64,000 nt of DNA from contig NZ_BOML01000012.1 of NCBI RefSeq assembly GCF_016862175.1, forward strand, positions 1 to 64,000, given 5' to 3'. Numbering within the stretch: the first letter of the stretch is position 1; each line of letters opens with the position of its first letter. Shown here piece by piece: positions 32,488-41,281 of the stretch. Source of the DNA: Paractinoplanes durhamensis. GTDB taxonomy: Bacteria > Actinomycetota > Actinomycetes > Mycobacteriales > Micromonosporaceae. A program made the position numbers and the translations under genes. The notes below the pieces were generated by a model. That model ran no database searches. It was not told the DNA's origin and saw only the letters and a list, made by a program, of their open reading frames with translations.

Positions 32488-33342
32488 GTGACGTCCTTCA
32501 GCGGCGATGGCCGCCTGCTCGCAACGACCGCTCCCAACGGCGACCTGAAACTGTGGACTGTTCACTCCCCGGAGCGTCCGCAGTTGCTGACCCGCCTCCG
32601 TGACCGCTACCGCGTGGTCGCGGCCGTCTGGCATCCCGTGGCCGCCGATGTGCTGGCCACGCTGTCGATGGACGGCCGCATCACGGTGTGGCAGTTGCGG
32701 CTCGACCAACCGCCTGTCCAGTGGCTGTCGGTCCGGTCCCCGGCGCCGGGGGCGGCCGCGATGGCCTGGCTGCCCGAAGGGCGCTTCCTGGCCTGTGCGG
32801 GGGACGACGGCGCGGTCAGCGTGTGGAACGTCGACACCGTCGTGCGGCATGCCCAGGTTCTGGGCCGGCCGTCGCAGTGTGTGGCGCTGCATGCTGCAGC
32901 GGACGACACGCTGCACGCGGCCTATCAGGACGGCACGGTGCGGCGTACCAGCCCGCTGCTGCAACCCGGCCGGCCCCGCTCGCAGCGGTTCCCGCCGATC
33001 ACCGCGGCGGCCTGGTCGCCGTCCGGCGAGACCCTGGCGGTGGCCCACCACGGCGGCTTCTTCGAGGTGCACGACCGTGACCTCTACGTGCGCTGGACCG
33101 GGCAGGTCGCCACCGACGCGCCGCTGATCCTGGCCTGGCACCAGGACAACGCGGTGGTGGTGGCCGATCGGGCCGCCCGCACCCTGACCGCGTTCGACAC
33201 CACCGGCACCGTGCTGTGGAAGCAGCACGTGGCCCCGGAGCCGTCCGCCATGTCGATCACCGGCGACCTGCTGGCCGTCGGCTGCGTCAACTACGCCCCG
33301 CTCTTCGTCGACCTGACCACCGGAACCCTGCTCGCCGGATAG
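32488..33342 (+). CDS. WD40-repeat-like protein, possibly N-terminally truncated
   Basis: 284 residues from GTG 32488, the first start after an in-frame stop. Repeats show the WD pattern: FSGDGRLLATTAPNGDLKLWTV, WHPVAADVLATLSMDGRITVWQL, WLPEGRFLACAGDDGAVSVWNV, WSPSGETLAVAHHGGFFEVHD. About six blades can be counted; a closed propeller usually has seven. Reading begins in the middle of a blade, and a ribosome-like GAGGA precedes the frame without a usable start. It may be the detached propeller of a larger STAND/WD40 protein. Confidence 0.65.
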   Translation: MTSFSGDGRLLATTAPNGDLKLWTVHSPERPQLLTRLRDRYRVVAAVWHPVAADVLATLSMDGRITVWQLRLDQPPVQWLSVRSPAPGAAAMAWLPEGRFLACAGDDGAVSVWNVDTVVRHAQVLGRPSQCVALHAAADDTLHAAYQDGTVRRTSPLLQPGRPRSQRFPPITAAAWSPSGETLAVAHHGGFFEVHDRDLYVRWTGQVATDAPLILAWHQDNAVVVADRAARTLTAFDTTGTVLWKQHVAPEPSAMSITGDLLAVGCVNYAPLFVDLTTGTLLAG

Positions 33343-33368
33343 CCCGGACGGCGGCGGAAAGCACGTAT

Positions 33369-33380
33369 TTCGCGTGCGAA
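33369..33380. promoter_or_regulatory. palindrome upstream of the NADP-oxidoreductase gene
   Basis: TTCGC-GT-GCGAA is a perfect 12-base dyad; GCACG (33361-33365) and CGTGC (33373-33377) form an overlapping one. It lies between the WD40-like stop and the oxidoreductase start, where a regulator of the latter would bind. Which regulator is unknown. Confidence 0.35.
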
Positions 33381-33445
33381 GTATGCAGTGTCACGAAAGG
33401 CGTCGTCCCGAAATGATCGGGTACGGCCGGGTGTTGTCGCCGGAC

Positions 33446-34123
33446 ATGACGACTGTGGGAATCATCGGAAGTGGGTTGATCGGCGGGACCGTGGCGCGGC
33501 TGGCGGTCAACGGTGGCTATGACGTCGTGGTGAGCAACTCGCGCGGGCCGGAGACGCTCGCCGACCTGGTCGCCGAGCTGGGGCCCAAGGCGCGGGCGGC
33601 CACCGCCGCCGAGGCCGCGGCGGCGGGGGACATCGTGGTGGTCAGCGTGCCGTTCCATGCGCACGCCAAGCTGCCGGTGGCCGAGCTGGCCGGCAAGGTC
33701 GTGCTGGACACCGACAACTACTACCCGGAGCGGGACGGCCAGGTCGCCGAGCTCGTCGAGGGCAAGCTGACCAGTGCCGAGCTGGAGCAGCAGCACCTCG
33801 GGACGGCCAAGGTCGTCAAGGTGTTCAACAACATCTTCTTCAAGCACCTCGGCAACCTCGCCCGGCCGCAGGGCGACCCGGACCGGACCGCCCTGACCAT
33901 CGCGGGCGACGACGGCGAGGCCAAGAAGGCCGCGGCCGCGTTCCTGACCGCGATCGGCTACGACGCCGTCGACGTCGGGCCGCTCAGCGAGAGCTGGCGG
34001 GTCGAGCCGGGGCAGCCCGCGTACGGGCCGCCCTACGGCACCTTCGAGGACCCGATCGGCACCCCGGCCGGTGCCGGCAAGGTGCGGGCCGCGGTGGACG
34101 CGGCTACGAAACCCGCAAGCTGA
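33446..34123 (+). CDS. NADPH-dependent F420 reductase-like oxidoreductase
   Basis: 225 residues from ATG 33446, where the Rossmann fold begins (MTTVGIIGSGLIGGTVARLAVNGGYDVVVSNSRGPETL; SNSR fits NADP). An earlier in-frame ATG at 33413 has a better upstream AAAGG and cannot be excluded. Middle part VVVSVPFHAHAKLPVAELAGKVVLDTDNYYPERDG and C-terminal GPLSESWRVEPGQPAYG match the NPOR family linked to F420:NADP+ oxidoreductase. A solitary gene overlapping the convergent secreted-protein gene by 20 bases. Confidence 0.8.
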   Translation: MTTVGIIGSGLIGGTVARLAVNGGYDVVVSNSRGPETLADLVAELGPKARAATAAEAAAAGDIVVVSVPFHAHAKLPVAELAGKVVLDTDNYYPERDGQVAELVEGKLTSAELEQQHLGTAKVVKVFNNIFFKHLGNLARPQGDPDRTALTIAGDDGEAKKAAAAFLTAIGYDAVDVGPLSESWRVEPGQPAYGPPYGTFEDPIGTPAGAGKVRAAVDAATKPAS

Positions 34124-34487
34124 CGCCGAGGCGGTTGACGCCGGCGTTCCACACGCCGGCGTTGGCCAGCTGGATCGCGTAGGCGGGGGTGGCCGCCAGC
34201 CGGACCGACGGGTCGGGCAGGGCCAGCGACAACGCGTACGAGCCGGGCTTGGCCGGGGCCTTGAACGCCACCGTCAGGGTGACCGGCTTGCCGGGCGCGA
34301 ACGAGCAGGCGAAGGCGGTGCCGGCCGCGAGGTGCGTTTCGGTGTAGGTGAAGAAGCCGCGCCCGGGGTTGGCGATGCTCGCCGACGACGCCGCGTAGCG
34401 CATGGTCTTCGTGGTGCCGGCCGGGGCGGCGTGGGCCGTCCCCGGGACGAGCAGGACGAGGGCGGCCGCGGCCGGAAGGAAACGCAT
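34104..34487 (-). CDS. secreted DUF4874/DUF4832 protein with a large internal deletion
   Basis: 127 residues from ATG 34487. Signal peptide FLPAAAALVLLVPGTAHA. Directly after it comes the beginning of a DUF4874 domain (NPGRGFFTYTETHLAAGTA) and then, without transition, the end of a DUF4832 domain (FAPGKPVTLTVAFKAPAKPGSY...PAYAIQLANAGVWNAGVNRLG). Full-length members of this cell-surface, probably glycan-active, family are about three to four times longer, so the middle has been lost in frame. The gene lies 7 bases after the LysR gene. Confidence 0.65.
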   Translation of the reverse strand: MRFLPAAAALVLLVPGTAHAAPAGTTKTMRYAASSASIANPGRGFFTYTETHLAAGTAFACSFAPGKPVTLTVAFKAPAKPGSYALSLALPDPSVRLAATPAYAIQLANAGVWNAGVNRLGVSLRVS

Positions 34488-34494
34488 GGCCGGC

Positions 34495-35367
34495 CTATCG
34501 GCCTTCCGCCGCGGGGCTTGAGTCAAGCAGGCCCAGAACCAGGGCGAGCGGCGGCCAGGCGGCGCGGCCGCGGCGAGTTATGGCGTACGCCCGGATCTCC
34601 ACCTCGGGCGCGGCCAGGTCGAGCACGTCGATCCCGGGGCGTACGGCGAGGCCGCTCGGCAGCAGCCCGACGCCGAGGCCGGCCACGATCAGGTCCTGCA
34701 CCAGCTCGAGGCTGTCGCAGCGGTGCACGATCCGCGCGCTGTGGCCGTTCAATGCGGCCAGGGTGCGGGCGACCCGCTCGTCGGCGGTGTTGCGGGAGTT
34801 GACGATCCAGTCCTGCGCCCAGGCGTCCGGCAGCGGCATGCCGGCCGGCACGGCCAGCCCCCAGCGGGCCCGCCACAGCGGCCGGCTGTCGTAGCGGCCG
34901 GGGAAGCTCACCGGCGCCAGGTTGTAGTCGTAGGTGAGGGCGAGATCCATGTCGTCGGTGTCGAGCAGGGCGAACGCCTCGGCCGGCTCGTGTTCGTGGA
35001 TCAGCAGCCGCACCCCGGGATGGTCACGGGCCAGCCGCGCCTGCACCGGCAGCAGCGAGCGCCGGATCGCGGTGGCGAACCCGCAGACCAGCAACTCCCC
35101 GGCCGGGGAGGCATCCGGGTCGAGGTCGACCCGGGCGGCCTCGACGGCGGCCAGGATGGTCACGCCGTGGGCGGCGAGGCGACGCCCGGCGGGGGTGAGC
35201 CGGACCCGGCGGCCGTCCGGTTCGACCAGGTCGGCGCCGACGTCGCGGGCCAGGATGGCGAGCTGCTGCGACACGGTCGAGGTGGTGAGCCCCATCTCCT
35301 CGGCGACCGCCCGCATCGACCCGAGCCGGGCCAGCTGGACGAGTAACCGCAGCCTGCGGGTTTCCAT
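34495..35367 (-). CDS. LysR-family transcriptional regulator
   Basis: 290 residues from ATG 35367 (METRRLRLLVQLARLGSMRAVAEEMGLTTSTVSQQLAILARDVGADLVEPDGRRVRLTPAGRRL), the standard N-terminal HTH. The effector domain follows (GELLVCGFATAIRRSLLPVQARLARDHPGVRLLIHEHEP). Divergent from an EamA exporter gene 83 bases away, with a GTTCGG-n5-CCGAAC dyad between, so it most likely activates or represses that exporter in response to its substrate. Confidence 0.87.
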   Translation of the reverse strand: METRRLRLLVQLARLGSMRAVAEEMGLTTSTVSQQLAILARDVGADLVEPDGRRVRLTPAGRRLAAHGVTILAAVEAARVDLDPDASPAGELLVCGFATAIRRSLLPVQARLARDHPGVRLLIHEHEPAEAFALLDTDDMDLALTYDYNLAPVSFPGRYDSRPLWRARWGLAVPAGMPLPDAWAQDWIVNSRNTADERVARTLAALNGHSARIVHRCDSLELVQDLIVAGLGVGLLPSGLAVRPGIDVLDLAAPEVEIRAYAITRRGRAAWPPLALVLGLLDSSPAAEGR

Positions 35368-35376
35368 CCGATCATT

Positions 35377-35393
35377 GTTCGGAATCGCCGAAC
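35377..35393. promoter_or_regulatory. LysR-type dyad
   Basis: GTTCGG-AATCG-CCGAAC, perfect arms, in the gap between the divergent LysR and EamA genes and only 9 bases from the LysR ATG. Fits an autoregulatory LysR recognition site. Confidence 0.6.
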
Positions 35394-35450
35394 GGTATGT
35401 CCAGCATCGGCACGTGGACACGAACAATCCGCCGGCCGTAGAACAGGGGT

Positions 35451-36299
35451 ATGACGAGGGGAACCGCACTGGCCGTGGCCGCGATGCTGACCGTGCAGGC
35501 GAGCATCGCCGCGAGCGTCGGCCTGATCGGCGAGATCGGCGCCGAGGGCGCCGCGTGGCTGCGCCTGTCCTGGGCCGGTCTGCTGCTCCTGCTGCTGATC
35601 CGGCCGCGGCTGCGTGATTTCGGGGCGCGCAACCTGCGGGCGGCGGCGCTGCTCGGGGTGGCGACGGCCGGCGCGACCGTGCTGTTCATGGCGGCGGTCG
35701 GGCGGCTGCCGCTGGGCACGGCGAGCGCCATCGAGTTCCTGGGCCCGCTCGGGGTGGCGGTCGCCCAGAATCGCCGCAACCTGATGTGGCCGGTGCTGGC
35801 CGGGGCCGGGGTGCTGCTGCTGACCACGCCGTGGCAGGGGCACGCCGACCCGCTCGGCGTCGTGTTCGCGCTGGGGGCGGGCGTCTGCTGGGGGGCCTAC
35901 ATCGTGCTGACCCAGCGGGTCGGCGACCAGATCGACGGGATCAAGGGCCTGGCCGTGTCGATGCCGGTGGCGGCCCTGGTGGCGACGTTGACCGTGTCCC
36001 CGTCGGTGCTGGCCGAACTGACCGGCGGTCAGCTTCTGCGCGGATTTCTGCTCGGCGGCCTGCTTCTCATCGCGTACGGCATGGAAATGCTCGCCCTGCG
36101 CAGGCTGACGACGGCCTCGTTCGGCACCCTGATGGCTCTGGAGCCGGCGTTCGCGCTGCTGATCGGCGTGGTCGGCCTGCACCAGATCCCGGATCCGCTC
36201 GGCGCCGTGGGTGTCGCCCTGGTGGTCGTGGCCGGCATCGGCGCGACCCGGCGCGGCGCCCGCACCGACCGCGAGGCACCGGCCGCCGCCCTGGTCTGA
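35451..36299 (+). CDS. EamA-family exporter (RhtA-like)
   Basis: 282 residues, ten membrane segments in two EamA halves. N-terminal half contains [33 protein letters not shown] and [23 protein letters not shown], the latter resembling RhtA (threonine/homoserine exporter). Second half has [13 protein letters not shown] and [24 protein letters not shown]. Exports amino acids or related metabolites; control by the divergent LysR is likely. Confidence 0.85.
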   Translation: MTRGTALAVAAMLTVQASIAASVGLIGEIGAEGAAWLRLSWAGLLLLLLIRPRLRDFGARNLRAAALLGVATAGATVLFMAAVGRLPLGTASAIEFLGPLGVAVAQNRRNLMWPVLAGAGVLLLTTPWQGHADPLGVVFALGAGVCWGAYIVLTQRVGDQIDGIKGLAVSMPVAALVATLTVSPSVLAELTGGQLLRGFLLGGLLLIAYGMEMLALRRLTTASFGTLMALEPAFALLIGVVGLHQIPDPLGAVGVALVVVAGIGATRRGARTDREAPAAALV

Positions 36300-36355
36300 A
36301 TACTTTCCGCGAGTGAGCCATTGCGCTCCGTCGCCTGCGCTAACCATGCTGGTCT

Positions 36356-39300
36356 ATGCTTCAGGACTCCGGTGGCACAGTGGTCACGTTCTACTCCTAC
36401 CAGGGTGGGACGGGCCGGACGATGGCCCTCGCGAACGTCGCCTGGATCCTGGCCGCGAACGGCAAGCGGGTGCTGGTCGCCGACTGGAACCTCGACTCGC
36501 CCGGCCTGCACCGCTACTTCCGGCCGTTCATCGATCCGGGCGCGCTGGCCTCCGCCGGCGGTGTCGTCGAGCTGGTCCGGCGCTACGAACAGGCCACCAT
36601 GCAGGACGTGGAACGCCCCGACGACTGGCATCGGGACCTGGCCCGGGTCAGCCGGCACGCGTTCACCATCGACTGGCCGCACTTCCCGGGTGGCGGCGGG
36701 ATCGACTTCCTGAGCGCCGGCACCCAGGACCAGAACTACGCGCGGAGCATCTTCGAGCGGGACTGGGACGAGTTCTACGAGCGCTTCGGCGGTGGGCAGC
36801 TGTTCGACGCGCTGCGCGGCGACATGAAGGCGCACTACGACTACGCGTTGCTCGACAGCCGGACCGGGTGGAGCGACGTGGCCGGCATCTGCACCGTCCA
36901 ATTGCCCGACGTCCTGATCGACTGCTTCACGTTCAGCGAGCAGGGCATCGGCGGCGCGGCCACGGTGGCGGCCAATGTGCGCCTGCTCAAGGGCCGCCGC
37001 CCGGTCCGGGTCCTGCCGGTGCCGATGCGGGTCGACCTGGCCGAGAAGAGCCGGGTGGAAGCCGGCCGGTTCGCGGCCCGGCTCCGGTTCGGCGACCTCC
37101 CCGACGGCCTGACGCCGGCCGAACGGGACACTTACTGGGCCGCGGTCGAGGTGCCCTACCAGTCGTTCTACGCCTACGAGGAGACCCTGGCGACGTTCGG
37201 CGACCGGCCCGGCGCACGCACCTCGATGCTGGCCGCCTACGAGACGCTGACCGGTTACCTCACCGGCGGCGAGGTGACCGGGTTGCCGCCGCTGGCCGAG
37301 CCGCTGCGGCTGCAGACCGCGGCCCGGTTCGTGCGGGCGACCGTCCGGCAGGAGGACACGGTCGCGCTGCGGTACGCCGTCGCGGACCGGTTGTGGGCCG
37401 AGTGGATCGCCCGGGTCCTGCAGACCGCCGGGGTGGAGGTCAACCTGGTCACCGAGGGCGCCGGCACCGACGGCCGGCCGATGCCGCCGGGCCGCCCGCT
37501 CATCGTGGTGTCCCCGGCCAACGCGGACCAGGAGCAGTCCCGGGTGCTCGTCGATGCGGACCTCCGTCCGCCGCTGGAGGTCTACGTCGCCGACGTGCGG
37601 CGGCTGCGCGGGCAGCCGGCGGCCGACTCGCTGTTCCTGGCCGGCCAGCCCGAGGAGGTGGCGGTCAGCCGTCTGCTCCAGCTGGTCGGGCACCCGGGCG
37701 ACGACTTCGACCGGACCCGGATCGGCCTGCGCTATCCGGGCCGGGCCACCCAGGTGTTCGGCGCGCCCCTGCGCAACGTGCAGTTCTCCGGCCGCGAGGA
37801 CGAGCTGATCGCGCTCCGGGACAGCCTGGCGAACACGGTCCGCCCGGCGGTGTCGTCCGGGGCGGCACCGGTGGCGCTGCTGGGCATGGGCGGCATCGGG
37901 AAGACACAGCTGGCGATGGAGTACGCGCATCGCTTCCGCAACGCGTACGACGTCGTCTGGTGCATCACCGCCGACCCGGTGCCCTTCATCGACACTCAGC
38001 TGGCCGACCTGGGGCGGGAGCTGGGCCTGACCGGCATCGGCAGCGTCGACGAGCAGGCCCGGACGGTGCTCTCCGCGCTGGCGCGCGGCGAGACGGCGCC
38101 GCGCTGGCTGGTCGTCCTCGACGGCGCCGAGGACGTCGCCGCGGTCAGCCGGTTCCTGCCGTCCGGCCCCGGCGGCCACGTGATCATCACCTCCCGGGAC
38201 GGCGGCTGGGCGGAGCGTGCCGAAACCATCGAGCTCGACGTGTTCTCCCGCCGGGAGAGCGTTGCCCACCTGCGCCGCCGGGTGCCGACGATGGCGCCCG
38301 ACGTCGCCGGCCGGCTGGCCGAGGCGGTCGACGACCTGCCGGTGGCGCTGACCGTCGCGGGCGCCTGGCTGGCCGAGACCGGGAAACCGGTGGCCGAGTA
38401 CCTGAGCCATCTCAGCGAGCACGGCCTGGCCGTCCTGCCGCCCATCTGGGACCGTTCGCTGCAGGTCCTCGAGGAACGCTCGACGGCCGCGTACCGCCTG
38501 TTGCAGCTGTGCTCGGTGCTGGCGCCCGAGGTGGCCCTCGAACTCGTCTACGGCGACCGGATGGCCGAGCTGCTGCTCGCGTTCGACCCCCTGGTCAGCG
38601 AAACCATGTACCGCGGTGCACTGGTCCAGCATCTCCGCCGCCTGGCCCTGCTGACGCTGGACCTGCACGGCGGCCAGATCCGGGTGCACAAGATGCTGCA
38701 ACATGTGGTGCGGCAGCGGATGACCCCGGCGGACCGGGCCCGGACCCGTCGGGAGGCCCACCTGGTGCTGGCGGCGGCCCGCCCGGCCGGCGAGGTCGAC
38801 GACCCGTCGAACTGGCGCCGGTTCGGCCGGATCTGGCCGCACCTCGAGGTCGCCCGGGTCGGGGAGTCCGGGGTGGAGGCGGTCCGCCGGCTGATCATCG
38901 ACCGGGTCCGCTACCTCTGGCAGTGCGGTGCTCTCGCCGACGGCCGCCGGGCCGGTGAGGACTACGTGCGGCGATGGGAGCTCCGGCGGGACACCCTCGT
39001 CGACCCGGACGAGCGCGCTGTCCTCGACCGGCAGTTGCTGCAGCTGCGCTTCAACCTCGCCAACATCCTGCGCGACCTGGCCGACTTCGACACGTCCCGG
39101 CCGATGGACGAGGCCGTCCTGGCCGAGCAGCGGGCCCTGCTGGGCGGGGAGCATCCGCACACCCTGAGCACTGCGGGCGGGCTGGCGGCCGACCTGCGCG
39201 CGCAGGGCCGCTACCAGGACGCCCACCGGCTGGCCGAACAGACCGGGACGGCCTGGGTGGAGACCTTCGGCAAGGAGCACCCGGGAACGCTGCGCGCGCT

Positions 39301-40222
39301 GGCCGATCTGGGGGTGTCGCTCCGGCTGGCCGGCGACTTCCGGGCGGCCCGGGACCGGGACTCCGAGACCTTCGAGCGGGCCGGTCTGGTGCTCGGCCGG
39401 TCCCACTCGCTCACCCTGGCGACCGGTGGCAACCTGGGCCGGGACCTGCGCGACGCCGGCGAGTACGAGTCGTCCCGGACGCTGTTGCGGGACATCCTGC
39501 AGCGGCACCGGGAGGCGTTCGGGGAGAACTCGCCGGCGACGTTCGCCGCGATGACCAACCTCGCGGTCTCCGAGCGGGCCGCGGGCCGGGCCCATGAGGC
39601 GGCCGAGCATCTGGAGCTCGCCTACGAGAACCTGAACCAGATGCTCGGGCCGGACGCGGCGGCGACGCTGATGTGCCGGCTCAGCCGGGCGGTCAGCCTT
39701 CTCTCCTCGGCCGAGCCGGCCAGCGCGGAGGCGGAACTGGCCGAACTGGAGCGCCGGTACGCCGACCGGTTCGGCAGCCGGCATCCGTACACGCTGCTCT
39801 GCCTGCACGACCGCGCCGCGGTGGCGCGGGCCACCGGCGACCTGGGCACCGCGCGGGAGTTGGCCCGGCGGGCGGCCGACGAGTTCCAGGTGGTGCTCGG
39901 GCTGGAACACCCGTACACCATGGCGGCCTGGACGAACCTTGCCGTCTTCGCGGCCGAGTGGGGTGCCGTACCGCAGGCGTACGAGCTGCTCCAGCCGGTC
40001 GCCGAGCGGGCGGCACGGGTCCTCGGGCCGGACCACCCGGACGCGATCCGCGCCGAGGCCAACGTGACGCTGATCCGCCGTGACCTCCTCGGCCCGTCAC
40101 CCGACGAGGAGCAGGAGGTGCTGCAGCGGCTGGTCCGGGCGCTGGGCCCGGCCCACCCGGCGGTCGAGGCCATGCGGGAGCGGCGCTACCTGCACCGCAC
40201 GCTCGACCCGCAACCGTTCTAG
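36356..40222 (+). CDS. FxsT-like STAND protein: MinD-like, TIR-like, NB-ARC and TPR domains
   Basis: 1288 residues. Residues 1-290: MinD/ParA-like ATPase with the deviant P-loop YQGGTGRT (15-22) and VADWNLDSPGLHRYF. About 330-440: TIR-like fold (YAVADRLWAEWIARVLQTAG; PLIVVSPANADQE). About 470-800: NB-ARC with LLGMGGIGKTQLAMEYA (Lys516), WLVVLDGAEDV and VIITSRDGG. About 880-1260: TPR repeats of the HPHTL/GxxHPxTL type. This order is that of FxsT, a component of FxSxx-COOH cyclophane RiPP systems, but no FxsA, FxsB or FxsC gene is near. The ATG lies 9 bases from TAACCA, so the mRNA may be leaderless. Confidence 0.8.
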   Translation: MLQDSGGTVVTFYSYQGGTGRTMALANVAWILAANGKRVLVADWNLDSPGLHRYFRPFIDPGALASAGGVVELVRRYEQATMQDVERPDDWHRDLARVSRHAFTIDWPHFPGGGGIDFLSAGTQDQNYARSIFERDWDEFYERFGGGQLFDALRGDMKAHYDYALLDSRTGWSDVAGICTVQLPDVLIDCFTFSEQGIGGAATVAANVRLLKGRRPVRVLPVPMRVDLAEKSRVEAGRFAARLRFGDLPDGLTPAERDTYWAAVEVPYQSFYAYEETLATFGDRPGARTSMLAAYETLTGYLTGGEVTGLPPLAEPLRLQTAARFVRATVRQEDTVALRYAVADRLWAEWIARVLQTAGVEVNLVTEGAGTDGRPMPPGRPLIVVSPANADQEQSRVLVDADLRPPLEVYVADVRRLRGQPAADSLFLAGQPEEVAVSRLLQLVGHPGDDFDRTRIGLRYPGRATQVFGAPLRNVQFSGREDELIALRDSLANTVRPAVSSGAAPVALLGMGGIGKTQLAMEYAHRFRNAYDVVWCITADPVPFIDTQLADLGRELGLTGIGSVDEQARTVLSALARGETAPRWLVVLDGAEDVAAVSRFLPSGPGGHVIITSRDGGWAERAETIELDVFSRRESVAHLRRRVPTMAPDVAGRLAEAVDDLPVALTVAGAWLAETGKPVAEYLSHLSEHGLAVLPPIWDRSLQVLEERSTAAYRLLQLCSVLAPEVALELVYGDRMAELLLAFDPLVSETMYRGALVQHLRRLALLTLDLHGGQIRVHKMLQHVVRQRMTPADRARTRREAHLVLAAARPAGEVDDPSNWRRFGRIWPHLEVARVGESGVEAVRRLIIDRVRYLWQCGALADGRRAGEDYVRRWELRRDTLVDPDERAVLDRQLLQLRFNLANILRDLADFDTSRPMDEAVLAEQRALLGGEHPHTLSTAGGLAADLRAQGRYQDAHRLAEQTGTAWVETFGKEHPGTLRALADLGVSLRLAGDFRAARDRDSETFERAGLVLGRSHSLTLATGGNLGRDLRDAGEYESSRTLLRDILQRHREAFGENSPATFAAMTNLAVSERAAGRAHEAAEHLELAYENLNQMLGPDAAATLMCRLSRAVSLLSSAEPASAEAELAELERRYADRFGSRHPYTLLCLHDRAAVARATGDLGTARELARRAADEFQVVLGLEHPYTMAAWTNLAVFAAEWGAVPQAYELLQPVAERAARVLGPDHPDAIRAEANVTLIRRDLLGPSPDEEQEVLQRLVRALGPAHPAVEAMRERRYLHRTLDPQPF

Positions 40223-41130
40223 CCGGCCGAGAGCTGTGGCTGGTCGTCCTGGACCAGCCAGGACAGGATCGACGGCAGGGTCACCATGGCGCCGAAGTGG
40301 GCCGAGCCGGACTCGACCCGCAGGTCGGCGTTCGGGATGCGCTCGGCCAGCCAGCGGGTGTGGCTGGCCGGCACCACGTTGTCCTCGGCACCGTGCCACA
40401 GCAGCACGCGCTGCCAGACGTCGGAGAGGGCGAAACCCCACGGGCGGCGTACCGCCAGGGTGTCGTCGATCCAGCCGTAGGGGCCGGAGCGGAAGGCCTC
40501 CGCGTACGCCTCCAGCAGCAGCCGCTCGATCGCGAGGTCGGCGACCACCCGGCGGTCGGCGTCGCTGATCTGGCCGCGCAGCGCCTCGAGCAGGCTGGCC
40601 GGGTTGCGCCTGGTCCGGTCGGCCCGCAGGCGCAGGCTCTCCACCAGCTTCTGCTCCTCGGCGCGGGCGTCGCTGAACTCGCGGACGTTGGCCTCGTTCA
40701 TGCCCGCGTACCAGTCGAGATCGTCACCGGCCTCGTGCGGGGCGAGGCTGACCAGCACGCCGGCCCGGGTGACCCGGCCGCCGAGCAGCGCGGCGCAGGC
40801 GAGCGCGTGCGGGCCGCCGCCGGAGCGGCCGACCACGGCGAACGTGCCGAGGCCGAGGTCGTCGGCGATGCACGCGACGTCGGCGGCGCAGTCGGCGATG
40901 CTGCGGCCGGGGTGCCGGTCGGAACCGCCGTAGCCGGGCCGGTCGTAGCTGATCAGGCGCACGCCGAGGCGGTAGAGAACGCCGCCGCGCGGCTGCGGGC
41001 CGAGGCGACTGCCGGGGCTGCCGTGCAGGAGGAAGACCGGGTAACCGTCGGTGGCGCCGTGCACCCGGTACCGCAGGGTGCGCCCATCGGCCGTCTTGAC
41101 GTTCGCCTCTGCCGATACCTGTGGAGACAC
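40219..41130 (-). CDS. alpha/beta-fold hydrolase
   Basis: 303 residues. Oxyanion loop LLHGSPGSRLGPQP, nucleophile elbow VVGRSGGGPHAL (Ser), acid in WHGAEDNVVPA and His in SGSAHFGAM: a complete triad. A cap domain of about residues 140-215 fits epoxide hydrolase/esterase-like enzymes (DRPGYGGSDRHPGRS is typical). Substrate unknown. The stop overlaps the FxsT-like gene end by 4 bases in a convergent arrangement. Confidence 0.8.
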   Translation of the reverse strand: MSPQVSAEANVKTADGRTLRYRVHGATDGYPVFLLHGSPGSRLGPQPRGGVLYRLGVRLISYDRPGYGGSDRHPGRSIADCAADVACIADDLGLGTFAVVGRSGGGPHALACAALLGGRVTRAGVLVSLAPHEAGDDLDWYAGMNEANVREFSDARAEEQKLVESLRLRADRTRRNPASLLEALRGQISDADRRVVADLAIERLLLEAYAEAFRSGPYGWIDDTLAVRRPWGFALSDVWQRVLLWHGAEDNVVPASHTRWLAERIPNADLRVESGSAHFGAMVTLPSILSWLVQDDQPQLSAG

Positions 41131-41281
41131 TATGGTCGCTCCCGGTCCGTCGGGGTCGGACGCCGGGCCTGGGTGACACGGCTGCTGCTGGCCAGGCTAC
41201 TGACGCCCGGGTGACGCAACCAGGATCAGTGCACGGGTCCGGTCGCGTGTCACGAATGATGAACATCCGGCCGGGGCGTGG

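Noticed and set aside
36300-36355. Search for a short FxSxx-COOH precursor gene beside the FxsT-like gene
   Set aside because: Only 56 bases separate it from the EamA gene and the downstream side overlaps a hydrolase gene, so there is no room.
36029-40036. 1335-codon minus-strand frame under the FxsT-like gene
   Set aside because: Composition of a shadow; the plus strand carries intact P-loops and TPR motifs throughout.
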